Shown here: positions 35,901 to 47,399 of the stretch, piece after piece
How positions within the stretch are numbered: position 1 is the stretch's first letter
How the letters are laid out: each line of letters starts with the position of its first letter
NCBI GenBank assembly: GCA_009617715.1
Contig: VTFK01000211.1
Location: forward strand, 434,001-498,000
Direction: 5' to 3'
DNA from: Plectrocnemia conspersa
Lineage: Eukaryota > Arthropoda > Insecta > Trichoptera > Polycentropodidae
DNA length: 64,000 nucleotides
Notes under the pieces: model-generated
The model's input: the letters and a program-made list of their open reading frames with translations, nothing else
Databases searched by the model: none
What the model was told of the DNA's origin: nothing
Position numbers and translations under genes: made by a program

Positions 35901-36609
35901 TATTTTTATATGATAAAATGTGAAGATTACATTAAAATTATTGACCACATTTTGGCTTTATATTTTAATAACGTCGTTCAAATTTGATATTTTATATGAA
36001 GCTGGTCTTCACCCTGTTCAATAATAACTGAAATATTATGAAAAAATGTTACATATCAAAATGGTGCCATTTGAAATAAACGTAATTTAGTCGACACAAA
36101 CGAAATAAGATATATTAGATGAAAGCACTTAAATTGGTACTAAACTTAGAGGTGTTTAATAATATTGGGGATTGTTATTATAGCGTTATAGATGTACTAC
36201 CTCATTTATGTTTTCAAAAAATTAGACTGATACAAAAGCCAATTTAGTACGATTAAACCATGTCTGTAGAAAAAATGGAAATTGTTTGATATTAATATAT
36301 ACATATTAATATGTTAGACAAATAAACGTGTTGTTGAAAATATTGTTTTATTAAATGCAAAGTATGTTTCAGAGTACCGTGAACGCTGCTATTTTGCTGT
36401 TTTAATTACTAAAAAAAATTGTTTTTATATTAGTACAAAAAATATGAAGATGTAATAATAATATATTATTCAAAACATAAACCAATTCTATAATAAATCA
36501 TAATAATATGACGTGGGCTTCCCCCGATACTCAAGGGCATATAAACCCGAGTACGGCTTACTGAATTCTTTTTCACTAGTAAGAACTTGACAGAATTACC
36601 ACTTCGCTT

Positions 36610-36895
36610 CTGGCATGGAATTAACGAGTTTGTGTTTTATTGAACTCGCACCAAGCGGAGCTATGCCGAGTATCAATCAAGATTAAAATTAGAAACCCAA
36701 GAAAGCATGCTTTCTATTCCTGCAGGCTCAGCTAAACAGTCACCTGAATCCCAAGGTTTCAACCCGATATTATAGATGGCTTTCAGACTACAGCGAGAAT
36801 AAACATGTGCATGCCTTAGAAATGCAGTGTTAGCAGCAGAAGTTGAAAATATCATGGACAAATATGGACCTAAATGTTTTTACAGTGAAATAAAT
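36610..36895 (+). pseudogene. Unrecognised broken reading frame
   Basis: Three successive plus-strand frames of 20-30 codons have protein-like composition: one starting MELTSLCFIELAPSGAM, one with LETQESMLSIPAGSAKQ, one with LRNAVLAAEVENIMDKYG. They are separated by stops and frame changes. They may be remains of one gene or transposon. I do not recognise the family. Confidence 0.2.
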
Positions 36896-37344
36896 TAGGG
36901 AGACTTGCAACCATATGTATGCGATGGATTTTTCACGTTGGTCACGTGGTTTTTAGACAGATTGAGAATTAACGAAGTTATATGTTAAAATGTTATTTTA
37001 TACAAAGTGTGAGCGGACGGTGTACGAGGCCCGCACCGGCCCCACGAGAAGAGCGTCCATTACGCCAGTGTTACCAGAGTGCTGCCAAGTTTTAGCCATA
37101 ATAAAATCTAAATTAAAAATATTTATAAATAGGCCCCCTACAACAGTAAAGTATTGCAGATACATTATTACATATTATTCTTAAAATAACCCTTTAAAAA
37201 AACATATACCATCTAAAGTAGAATCAAACATTCTTGTTCTACTTTTTGCTAAATTTCGGTTGTAGAAAAATTCCCCACGTTTTGCGTTGATGTTGGTTTA
37301 ATCGAGAAGGCTTCAAATAGCAATGTAAATTATTTGTTCTCTTG

Positions 37345-37717
37345 CCCGTCTATTAAAATATTTTGAATTTTTTCTCCATTAATCCTGCAAGATGTTGGTT
37401 TTCTTACACTACTTTCTCTGAGGCTGACAGAAATTTCTTTCTCTAATTGTTGCGCCAATGATAAATTTTCAATTTCTTCAATGGAATCTAAAGATTTAAT
37501 GGAGTCGCGAGGGTCATTAGAATTTGTCGAATAATTTTTTTCCCGATTTTACATATTTCTGCTTTTGAAGAATGACTGTTATTCCTTTTTTGAAGATTTT
37601 TGTAAGATTCTGTAAATATTTAATTAATGACATTAATGTCTGGTTTCTTCGATAATATAATTTCTTTTTATATGCCCGTTGAAATTTCGAGCTTAGCTCA
37701 GAATAGATATTTTCCAA
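37345..37717 (-). pseudogene. Unrecognised lysine-rich broken coding sequence
   Basis: On the minus strand a 66-residue frame (MENIYSELSSKFQRAYKKKL at its start) is followed, after one frame change near 37530, by about 60 open codons with SLDSIEEIENLSLAQQLEKE and VRKPTSCRINGEKIQ. Composition is helix- and charge-rich, unlike the surrounding noncoding DNA. It may be an exon of a decayed gene or the DNA-binding/coiled-coil part of a transposase. I cannot name the family. Confidence 0.3.
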
Positions 37718-39665
37718 TTGTTATAAAAAAAATTTTAAGGCTCCTTCGGTTGTCAATTATTATCATGAGACAATTGTCAATAGCAGCTGTTGCTACTTTA
37801 CAAAAACAATATAAAAAAAAACCTTTTTGGATTATCTAAAAATAAAAATAGCCCTAAATCGTTTTGCATTCTGCCGATTTCCATGCATAATTTATTTTTA
37901 TCGGAGCGGGTTCTTAGATCAATCACCAAAGCAAAGATAAAGCCGCCGACCGGTTAGAATAATAAAAATTGCAAAAAAATTGTTGATCATTCAAATACTT
38001 TCGATCTTCCGAGGAAATATGCATATTTTCAAACATCTGGCACGAACACATCCAGAAAGATTTCTTATCCGAGTGTCTTCTTTTATTATGCAAGCAAAAA
38101 AAATAAGGTGAGTTCGAATAATAAAAATTTGCGAACAAGTTTCTGTCACTCCCTGACCTCTATTAAAACCTTCCAAGAATATGCATATTAGGCATGAACC
38201 CGCCTTCACTTATGCAGCGTTATAAAAAGGGCAGTGGTTGTAAACCTCTTAAAAATATTTGTACAAATTTATGTTTATATAATAAAAAATGCTTTATAAA
38301 ATTTTTCGAGAAATGAGAATTATCGATTTAACATTTTTATCGAGGAGAAATACTAGCCACATGAAAGTAATTTAATTCCTTTTCATTTTTCTTGGTCCTT
38401 CATGTAAAACATAATAACCAACTTAGTGACTTTGCAGTTGGCTCTTTTTATCATCAAAATATTAACTATTATTAGTTTTTTATAAATAAGTTCTTAAACA
38501 TGACTATTTCTGGACTGTAATGTTTTTTTTTCCAATCTGAATATACTGTAGATAAAAATAAAAGACTTAAAACTGGAATAAACTATATATTTGGTATAAC
38601 AACATAAGCGTTAATAACTTAAAACGAGATAACACAAGCAAAAGTTTCACTATTTTAGTTATAATTTCACTCGATAGTCTCGGGCTTCTTATAAAATAAA
38701 GACATCACAGAAAAAACATTCCCTTTTCTTCAGATATCGTAATACACTAAACACTAATATAAAATAAATGTAAAATACGAGATTATCATCCCTAACATTG
38801 AAGAAACTTTTTGTGACGTCAAACGCTTTGGTTAAATACAGTCTTGACAACTACAACATCTATGATAAATATTCGAAGGTGCTCAAGTAACGAATGCTTC
38901 AATCGTCACTATGGACATTTTTCTAACTAATTTAATCGGACGCCTCTAGGAGACACTTCCATTTTTCTCCCTATATAATTTACTATACAGGTAATTATGT
39001 TTATAGGAACAAAGCGATCAAAAAATATATACATAAACAATTCAGTATCACGAATTCTAAAACTAGAATAGAATTGACCGAAATGTTAAGTACGAAAGGT
39101 CACGCATAAATTAAAGTATCAATATAGGAAACTTACAAAATCTTAGATGTTTCGTAATATATTACATAGAATAAAAAAAAGTAGTATAAGTGGAAAATCT
39201 GTAAATGCTAAATAAATGGCTCAAATATTTAAATTGCAATAACATTATATGTAATTTTAGCACCGTTATGTTTTACTATTTTTTTGTGCAATTAATTATA
39301 TTTATATGCTGAGCTTTTTGTTTAAATAAATGATAACGGTATAAAATAAATTATTAAAATATATAAGACTATTCTAAACATTTCAGCTTATCATTATTCA
39401 CCATTCAAAATGCAACCTTAATCTGAGGCACTATCCGCATAGTATATAAAAATACTTTTTGTATATACATCATCAAACATAATACTGTTTTCAATTTTTC
39501 AATCCGATTAAGTCATAAAGTTTGGATAGAATCATAGAATTAAACATTTTAGTGAGAGAAAAAAATATAAAATAAATATCACATGATTTTAGAATACTTT
39601 AAAGGTTGAAGATGTATATACCATTAGAATAAACAGATCAATCTTAAGTATGGCATCAGATTCGT

Positions 39666-42600
39666 TCAGTACCAATTCTTTAACTGCTCATACGTAATGA
39701 AAAATATAATGTTCCAGGGTCCCATCCGTAGCCAAGCTGGAATGAATCCTTTGTATAATGCTCCAAAACCTTCACTGCGAACAGTCTGAAAATATTTAAT
39801 TAAAAAAAAATATATTTTATGAATACTTGTGACTAGTTTGCACAGGCAATTATCATAAAATTATGTTTATGTTATCTTACATGTACTTTTATATTTGAAC
39901 ATTATACTGATAAGCAAAACATGATGTAAAATATCGTATTTATAAATTCACTCATACGAGAATATAGTTTAACTTATTTGAGTGTAGTTAGTAAAGTAAA
40001 AATATATATTTACCTGAACGGCGCAATCAATAGTTCCTTTATAGATAATTTCGACTGGCGGTATCGTGTTCATTTTTAAATTGCGTTGATTCATAAGCCT
40101 AGTCTGTAATAAAAAAAAATATGATTTCATATCGCAATTATGATACTGTTGATAATGCATGTTATCTCAAAGCTAACCCTGATGACGTCGAGTGGAGTCG
40201 ATGCAATAACACTTCCCAAGCTGGCAATGAAACTCGACGTAAAATGATTAATTACACTATCGCCCATGAAATTGGTTAATCTATGTTTGCAAAAATCATA
40301 TACAGGAAGTTCTACTGCGGCGATGACGCCGGCTCGTTGAGCAGTCGGTCCAACTCCCTATAAGAAAATTTGCATATCCAATTGCTCCATTTAAGTAATC
40401 TTAAAATAACAAGTAAAAATCTTACCCGCCATAAACCAGCGACACCTTCGTTAATGTAAATCTCCTTGAAACATTTAACTAAACTTTGTTTTGAGCCTTT
40501 TCCATGAATCTAAACAAAAAAATAAAATTTCATGTTAAAGTTAAATGGACACCATCGTAACAGAACGTTTTGTTTATTTCATTGCAACAAATATTTTTAA
40601 ATGGTTTATAGACCGAAGAAGAACCTTTCTCATTTCCAACTGAAAACGTAATTATTAAAGTTGATGAGTTGAGTCGGAATGGTTCGCTAATATTAACACT
40701 TAGCTGACAGCTCAGGTAATACTACCCGTCGTATTCGCTAATGGCAATCTATGGGACGGGTAGAACATATGTTTTTTGACCTATGATGTTTAACGAAGGG
40801 TTTTGTAATGTCTATCTGCAAAATCTAGTAAAACTTATTGTTCTGCCATCTATGGAATGAATGTTTTTGAAATGTAAATGAAAAATAATATTATGACTTT
40901 ATTTATTCCCTTCAATAATAGAGATCAAAGCGTCTTTTATGTACATAAACATAAGAGATTGTAAAATGACACCGTAATTTTTTATCAGAGACAAAGACAC
41001 AAATTAAATTTGACCCATACTGTTCTGTGACTTTTTTCTTTTGAGTGGTTTTAAATCGTTGATTAGTTAACCATCCATAATCGTCACTTTGTTAAATTGT
41101 ACAAGATTTGTAAATTCATAAAAGCTAATGGATTTTTCTCTTGCATAATCGTGTTATAGCAGCCTGGCTAAAAGGAATGTCAGGAAAATAGAATACCAGT
41201 ATTGCAGAAAGCAATTAACACAAAACAAGATTTAATGTGAACGGTACAAATAATGCAAGAATGTGTTTAATAATTATAACCTATGACACATACAATTGTT
41301 CTTTGATAGCAGGTAAAAACAGAATCTAGTTTTGCACAAAATAATTCAGGGAAAGAAACCTCTGCTTATTCATGCTTTTCTTAAACTAAAAGGAGCCGCT
41401 GGCAAGGATGACAGTTACACATTTTTCAGCAGAGGATAAAACTTGGCCAGCCAGTGGTTGTTTTATTAATATTTTTAACATGCCATTTTCTGGCCAAATT
41501 CAAGGGGATCAAAAGCAAAAAAATCGTACCGTTGCAGTGGAAATGCTTGGTTATCTGGCGTTGATGTTAAGATTTTTTTATAACAATTTTACAACTTATG
41601 TTAAGTGAAAATCGAATAAAGCGCATCTAACCCGAATTTTGACCAAAACGAGGGCGCAAAAAACAATTATCACTTCTCAGAAGTCAAGAATCCACGTCAA
41701 AAGCAATAAAATCGTGCAATGGCGCCGACACGATTTTATTGTTTTTGGCGTGAATTTTTTACTTCTGAGAAGTGATAATTGTTTTTGCGCCCTCCTATTG
41801 ACTAAAATTCGGTTTAAATACACTTTGATTAGTCCATAGTTATATCGGTAAGGATTGCTATCATATTTTTAAAGCATAGTGTAAAATCCAAATGTAGACA
41901 AAGTATGTAGCAATATGCGAAGTCTGTCGGTACTTCTTCAGCTTATTTTCTCTTGAGTGACGAGTTGGCTTACTTTGTATTTTTGACTTGACCTAATAAA
42001 AGTTATAAGCAGTTTTATATTTTTTATATATAAATAGTTTAAGAACTTTCATTAGATTAGGTTTGGGTTTGAACAGCAAATGGACGTTTCGCAAATTGAG
42101 TTTCATAGACATTTTAGAGGAGCATATCAGTGAAATTATATTTTTGCTACTGGAAATATATATCTACTAGTGAAAATGTAACTTCACCGAAAAATACACA
42201 TTGACAATAACATTTATACATCACATGTAAATAAATAATGATAAGTATGTAAATATATATTACTACATATAGAAAAATTGAAATCAAAAAATTTTACTAG
42301 CACCTGCCAGATAAATCATATTTTCATTGCAAAAAATATTGGTGAAAATGTATTTCGATATGATTTTACTGAAATGACATATTTAAAAAAATATTTTTGG
42401 GATACATTCAAGACTGTTTTTTTTTAGTTTTCTTTGAGGGATAATCTGAAAATTTTTGGTTTAGAATTATGGGCATTTCAGATCTTTTCGGAAGGCGGGG
42501 GGGGGGGGGGAGTATTGGCAAGTCAGTGGTTGTTTTTTAATATTTCAATTTCTTTAAGATTCATAGTATTTCATTAAATGATATGCATTTTTCTGGCCTA

Positions 42601-43958
42601 ATTCAAGAGGGGGCAAATGCCCCCACCTGCCCCCCTAAAATGTTATGGAATTTGTCCATAGAAGAAGATTATTATTTTTGTTTTTTTAGGCATATTTTAT
42701 GATGCGATTTTCGTGTTGATATTTTTACATAAAATTCTATCAGTGCGCAGTTTTCTATAGTACAGCTGCATTTTGAAAAAATGTTATTGTTTTTTGTATA
42801 TTGCTGATAGATTAACTTATATAATAAAAAAGTATATAAATTCCTAAGAATTTAACACTATTTCTAGTATGTACTAAGAACTGTATTTTTATTGCGTCAT
42901 TTATATTTTTATTTGAATATTAATTGACCTAACATATGTATAGCTACAAAGCAGATAAAAAAAACACAGCAATTAATAATATACTGAACCCTAATAAACA
43001 AACATTTATTATCAGTTTTGTTATTCTTTCAAGTAATAAATATTTAAAATAATTGCAAATTTATGCATAATTTACAAACCTGCATGCGAACTTTCAAAAC
43101 ATCGGTAGGATTTGCAATAGCACTGGAAAATGCTCCGGCAAATGCGGCACAGCCGATATTTAGCCAAACGTTCTCCTTTACGTCTTTAGAACCGTATTGG
43201 TGTGCTATCAGTCTTTTCAGCGAATAATACGTTCCAAATTTAATAGTACCATATGTCGCCTGTCGTAAAACAGCTGGCCAGATTCTATAAAGCAAGTAAA
43301 TTGTAATTAAATTAGGTATAAACCGTGACTATATTTTTATTATTTGCATAAGCAAGGTCATAACAATAATAAAATGTGTATATTTACCCGGAATATAGAG
43401 CAATGGCACCTTCTTGCTTTGAAATCTTCAAAAAGGCATCTGTCATGCCACTATATTTCAACTGAGTATGCTTAGAATCTATTTTTTGACCCTGGATTTG
43501 CAATCTCGTTTTAGTCGTATCGATCGGAAACGTGCCTGAAATCAATTATGAACACAAAACCATTACACGTGCATGAAATTAGTTGAAGAATAAAATATTG
43601 TTGTACAATATTATAGGTTATATTTGTTTGACGCAACCTAAAAATAGAGTAAGGGCAAACAGAACAAACAGGAAAAATGACGTAATACAAAGACATCGTG
43701 CGTCATCATAAATATGAATCGACGCATTACTTCTATAATTCATTTTTAATGACTTTCATTAATAAGTTTAAGGTTAAAAAAAATAAAAATGTCATTCCTT
43801 TTCGCGCAATTTAAAATTTTCGTTAGATAAAAATATGATCAATGGCGATATATTAGTTAATAAGTTTATGATTGTTTTTAATGTGTTTATTTACCAAATT
43901 CGGCTATAATCGAAGCTACACCACCATAAATGAATGGGCGCCAATCGCGCGCCGCCAT
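39666..43958 (-). CDS. Bmcp: Mitochondrial carrier, Bmcp / SLC25A30 (KMCP1) type, 7 exons
   Basis: Exons on the minus strand are 43958-43895, 43535-43388, 43284-43080, 40509-40426, 40357-40178, 40103-40014 and 39785-39666. All have GT/AG borders and matching phases, giving 891 nt (296 residues; relatives about 290-300). It is a six-span inner-membrane carrier of the UCP-related branch, with three P-x-D-x-x-K/R signatures: [14 protein letters not shown] (repeat 1), [14 protein letters not shown] (repeat 2) and TPLDVIRTRLMNQ (repeat 3). Opening residues are [17 protein letters not shown] and the end is TYEQLKNWY. Members transport small inorganic or organic anions and affect proton leak and energy balance; the exact substrate cannot be read here. 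The third intron (2.57 kb) holds a full family A repeat. SLC25A14 is the nearest alternative assignment. Confidence 0.92.
41403..42650 (+). repeat. Family A fold-back repeat, copy 4 (most complete)
   Basis: Lies in an intron of the Bmcp-type gene. The left terminal module is CAGTGGTTGTTTTATTAATA to TTTCTGGCCAAATTCAAGG (41452-41507). The interior has a hairpin with about 66-bp arms at 41650-41716 and 41729-41794 around a 12-base loop, then the GTTTGGGTTTGAACAGCAAA block, then GGTGAAAATG stems. Next is a run of about 14 G at 42499-42512, then the right terminal module (CAGTGGTTGTTTTTTAATAT to TTTCTGGCCTAATTCAAGA, about 42525-42608) in the same orientation as the left one. No reading frame of note. 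Confidence 0.7.
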
Positions 43959-44152
43959 GCTCGACGACGCCGGCTGTCAAACAGACAGTGCTGCCAATGT
44001 TAGCAGCATATAAAGTATTGCCAGCTTTAATAATGCAAAATAATTTAATTTACAAATTATTATTACAATAATTCTACCATACATTTATAATGCGTGAGAA
44101 CATTTCAAAAAAATCTTTATTAGTATTTATTTTTTTCCATTGTAAAAATTAA

Positions 44153-44940
44153 AACAGTGGTTTTTAATTTGTGGGGTCCGCCCCCTATTGGGGGCCGAGA
44201 ATATTGCAGGAGGACCGTACAGATGTTACCAAAATATAATTTTTCAATATAAACAAACAAAAAACTACATTGTTATATGAAACGAAACGCTTTACTCTTA
44301 GTACACTTCTAAATAAATATTGAGGTGAATTTAAAAACTGTGTAATCAAGTATTTTTAATTGTTTAAAAATAATATCCATTTAAGATGGATAATGACGTA
44401 ACTGGGTTAAAGATAAAATTAAAATTCAAAACGGCAAGAAATGATAATTAACTTATCTTGTGGCACACATTAAAACAAATGTTTCAAAAAAAAAATATTG
44501 TTACGTTTTGCCTACGAGTATAGAAAGATTTTAATACTTTAACAAACAAAGCTGTAGAAATTATATTGCTATTTGTAACATCTTACTTATGTGTAACTGA
44601 GTTTTCCGCTGTAGCTGTTTTAAAGATAAAGTATCGATCTCGCTTAGTAATTAAAATTATTATGTTGCATGTATAATATTATATGTTTGTAAGATTTGTT
44701 TAATATATTAAAAGTTATTATTACTTATAATAAATATATAATTTTGCTGTATAAAAGTTATATTGATACAAAATATGGTATATTGTTTTTTAGTTCATTT
44801 AATAAACAAATACATATTAAGATGGTATTTATGGAATTAGATTGTTACGAAAAGTGAGGGGAGCGCAACAATTATATTATGAAAAACGGAGGTGGAAGTA
44901 CAGAAAAGTTGAAAACACTTAATTAAGAAAATGAAATATC
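44153..44940 (+). pseudogene. hAT (ZBED5-like) transposon remnant
   Basis: Begins ACAGTGGTTTTTAATTTGTG with C/G-rich subterminal sequence typical of this hAT group. At about 44578-44660 the frame SYLCVTEFSAVAVLKIKYRS followed by RL is the C-terminal dimerisation block of ZBED5/Charlie-type transposases (usual YLCExxFSxLxxIKxKYRxRL). GGGGAGCGCAACAATTAT near 44860 is typical of the other subterminal region. The body of the transposase is missing or unreadable and the right end is not defined. Confidence 0.55.
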
Positions 44941-47048
44941 TGCATTTGTTAGCAGTGATGCAGAAATAATACGTTAATAACCATCTGAGCAGCTTATAAC
45001 CAAATATATCTTATTAGAAGAAGATTATTTGCACTGGAAGATTATTTGCACTGATATACAGTTACGATCAGCAAACGTCGACCGAGATATTTCCTTCCAT
45101 CGCATCACCAAAGCAGATTCCCACACCACCGATTAGTGCTGCCAGCGTAGCTAACTAAATCGTTCCTCCACATTAGTAATAGGTGGGGAATATTAAAAAA
45201 AATGTCTTTTAACACCAAATCCTTTATTATAAATTTGAAATAGAGAGCATAAAATCAATCCGCTTGTAGTAACAAGGAGTTATAAAAGTTTTAGAAGAAG
45301 TATCAAGAATAAAAACTGTAACGATTCTCATTTTTGGATTAGAGATATTGCGCAATATTAAGGACACTACCTAGTAAAATATATCTGATATACAAATTGT
45401 ATTTAAAATAACTTATATTTATATACAATATAAATACCGTTGGTTTGGAAGATGCAACATACATTTAGAATAGTATTGAATTGAATTACGCCAGTGTTTC
45501 TTAAAATTGTTTTTAAAATATTTCTATAATATTTTTTTTAAATAGTTATACATTTATTTTGTATTCTGCGATTTTTGTTGGGTATAAAACTATTAGTATT
45601 TAATTATATAATATTAGAATAAAAATACGAATATTTTGGGGCTGATATAACAATTTCCTAAAACCTCCGGCCAAAGCTGTTTGCAATACTAAACGGCATG
45701 TATTAATCAATAATAATACACTACACATTTAATAACTCACTTTTGCCTGGTGTCTTAATTGCCTATTAGTTAGATTTGATATAGCAAAAGCGCTAACCAA
45801 ACTCTAATTTTTTCATTTCTGATTTCAATCCAGTCGTATTACATGTAAATGATCAATAAACAAATTTTCTCTAATTTTCCTTGAAAATTTGCATTTACTA
45901 TGTAATAATCAACTTTGATAAGCAAATTCTTTACAAAAAAAACTTGTTGATTGAAAAGCAACAAGTTCGCGTTTTCGTTACATCACAAATATTTTAGTCG
46001 CGGTAGTTGCAATACTTCCTTTTTTAATTCGTATGCATTGTCGGATATGCATTTTATTCTCGGCCATTGTCAATTTTATGGGCTAAGACATAAATAAAAT
46101 GACAAGTAACAGATAGTATTTTTAAAATAATGAGAAAAATATGCTTCGAGGCATTAAATAGCAATTATTTACATTACTTGTGTGGCGGTGTTCTGACAGT
46201 TCCCAGTGTTTCCACACCACCGCTCAACCTGTGAAGCGGGTGGTTTTTTAACAACTGGCTAAATATTTCTCTCACCATGACAACGGTCTAACACCCCGCA
46301 TCCACGCCAGCTCTCTAAAAAAGGTCGTTTATTTAAGTAGCCCTCAAAAACCACATACACTACACTTGAAAATATCATTCGAAAAAATAGGTTAATGCAA
46401 AAATTTTTCGCTTCGATGCTAAATACACTATTACTTTATACGAAGAATTCAGTCTCTTCTGTGTGCAATAGTTTGCTATTTATTTGAGCAATTTTTTACC
46501 TTTTATTTGAACGTTTACCCAATGATCAACTGGATAAACCAAAGAAAAAATAAAACAAAACATAATCAAATATAGCCGTTTTTATTTTTGAGCACGGATT
46601 TTATATATATACATTATCACATTCGAATTATTCATATTTTTGTCAGATATATGTACATAATACAAAAATAAAACAGTTTATTTTCGTGCAAATAATCATG
46701 CCGGTGCATTTAATACACACTTGTTAGTTAATTATATATATTTTATATAATTCTTAAGATCACGTTGAATTTAAACGCACACTAATATAAAAATTAAATA
46801 AATGCAACATAATAACTAATAAAATTATTAAGTACAAAAATATTTTATATTAAAATAATAATTATCGCGTTCTAATTAAATATGTATTTACATTGTTAAA
46901 ACTAAGATATAACATATGTTTTTTATGTATATTTTGTGGTCAATATCATATTTTTAAATACATAAATATGTCGTAGATATAATATTTACATTAATACTAT
47001 TTAAATGGAATGTTTAAAATAAAATGCGACTTATAAATTATAATATAA
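44941..47048. other. AT-rich noncoding stretch
   Basis: No gene recognised. A GC-richer patch at about 46190-46330 (ACACCACCGCTCAACC, CACCCCGCATCCACGCC) is unassigned. The last few hundred bases are probably the 3' UTR of the minus-strand gene ending at 47049. Confidence 0.4.
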
Positions 47049-47338
47049 TTAAGACTTGGTTGTATCACTCGTGCTCGACAATTGAGACGGTTGCCTATAA
47101 AGAGTCAGTAGTTCAGCTACTGATAACTTGGCCAACGTAGTCGTGGTCGTAGGCGTCGAAGGGGGTAGAGGAACTTGAGGGACTTCCGTGCCTGCGCTTG
47201 TGGATGATTTGGCCGATTTCAGCTGATTCAGCGCCTCTTCGTAAGTGGGAAGGCCTGATACGATCGAGTAACTGGGGAGAGACTCTCTCTCGCCATTTTC
47301 CACGTTCCCCATCTCTGCTCTAGATCTCGCCTCCATTT
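47049..47338 (-). CDS. Last exon of a PY-motif protein resembling Commissureless
   Basis: After acceptor CAG (47339-47341) a minus-strand exon supplies about 96 codons. LPSY and LPTYEEAL occur close together (ESLPSYSIVSGLPTYEEALN), followed by a Ser/Thr/Pro-rich tail. Tandem L/P-P-x-Y motifs with GLPxYxEAL are the part of Commissureless proteins that binds the WW domains of Nedd4 ligases and sorts Robo receptors to endosomes. The expected single membrane segment must lie in an upstream exon, which I could not find between 47.4 and 64 kb; the intron may be long. Other PY adaptors (for example PRRG4-type or Ndfip-type proteins) cannot be excluded. The stop is TAA at 47049-47051. Confidence 0.5.
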
Positions 47339-47399
47339 CTGGAAAAGAATACAACATTTTTATAATCGAATCATTGAAAAACATTCGAAGAACTGGTTC

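Larger units (their letters stand above)
35197..39665. other. Gene-poor AT-rich region between the two mitochondrial carrier loci
   Basis: No intact gene. Two patches have coding-like composition and are listed separately (36610-36895 and 37345-37717). At 37965-38200 two units of about 140 bp, each with GAATAATAAAAATT and ATATGCATATT, look like a diverged tandem duplication. The last kilobase is probably the 3' region of the minus-strand carrier gene. Confidence 0.4.
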
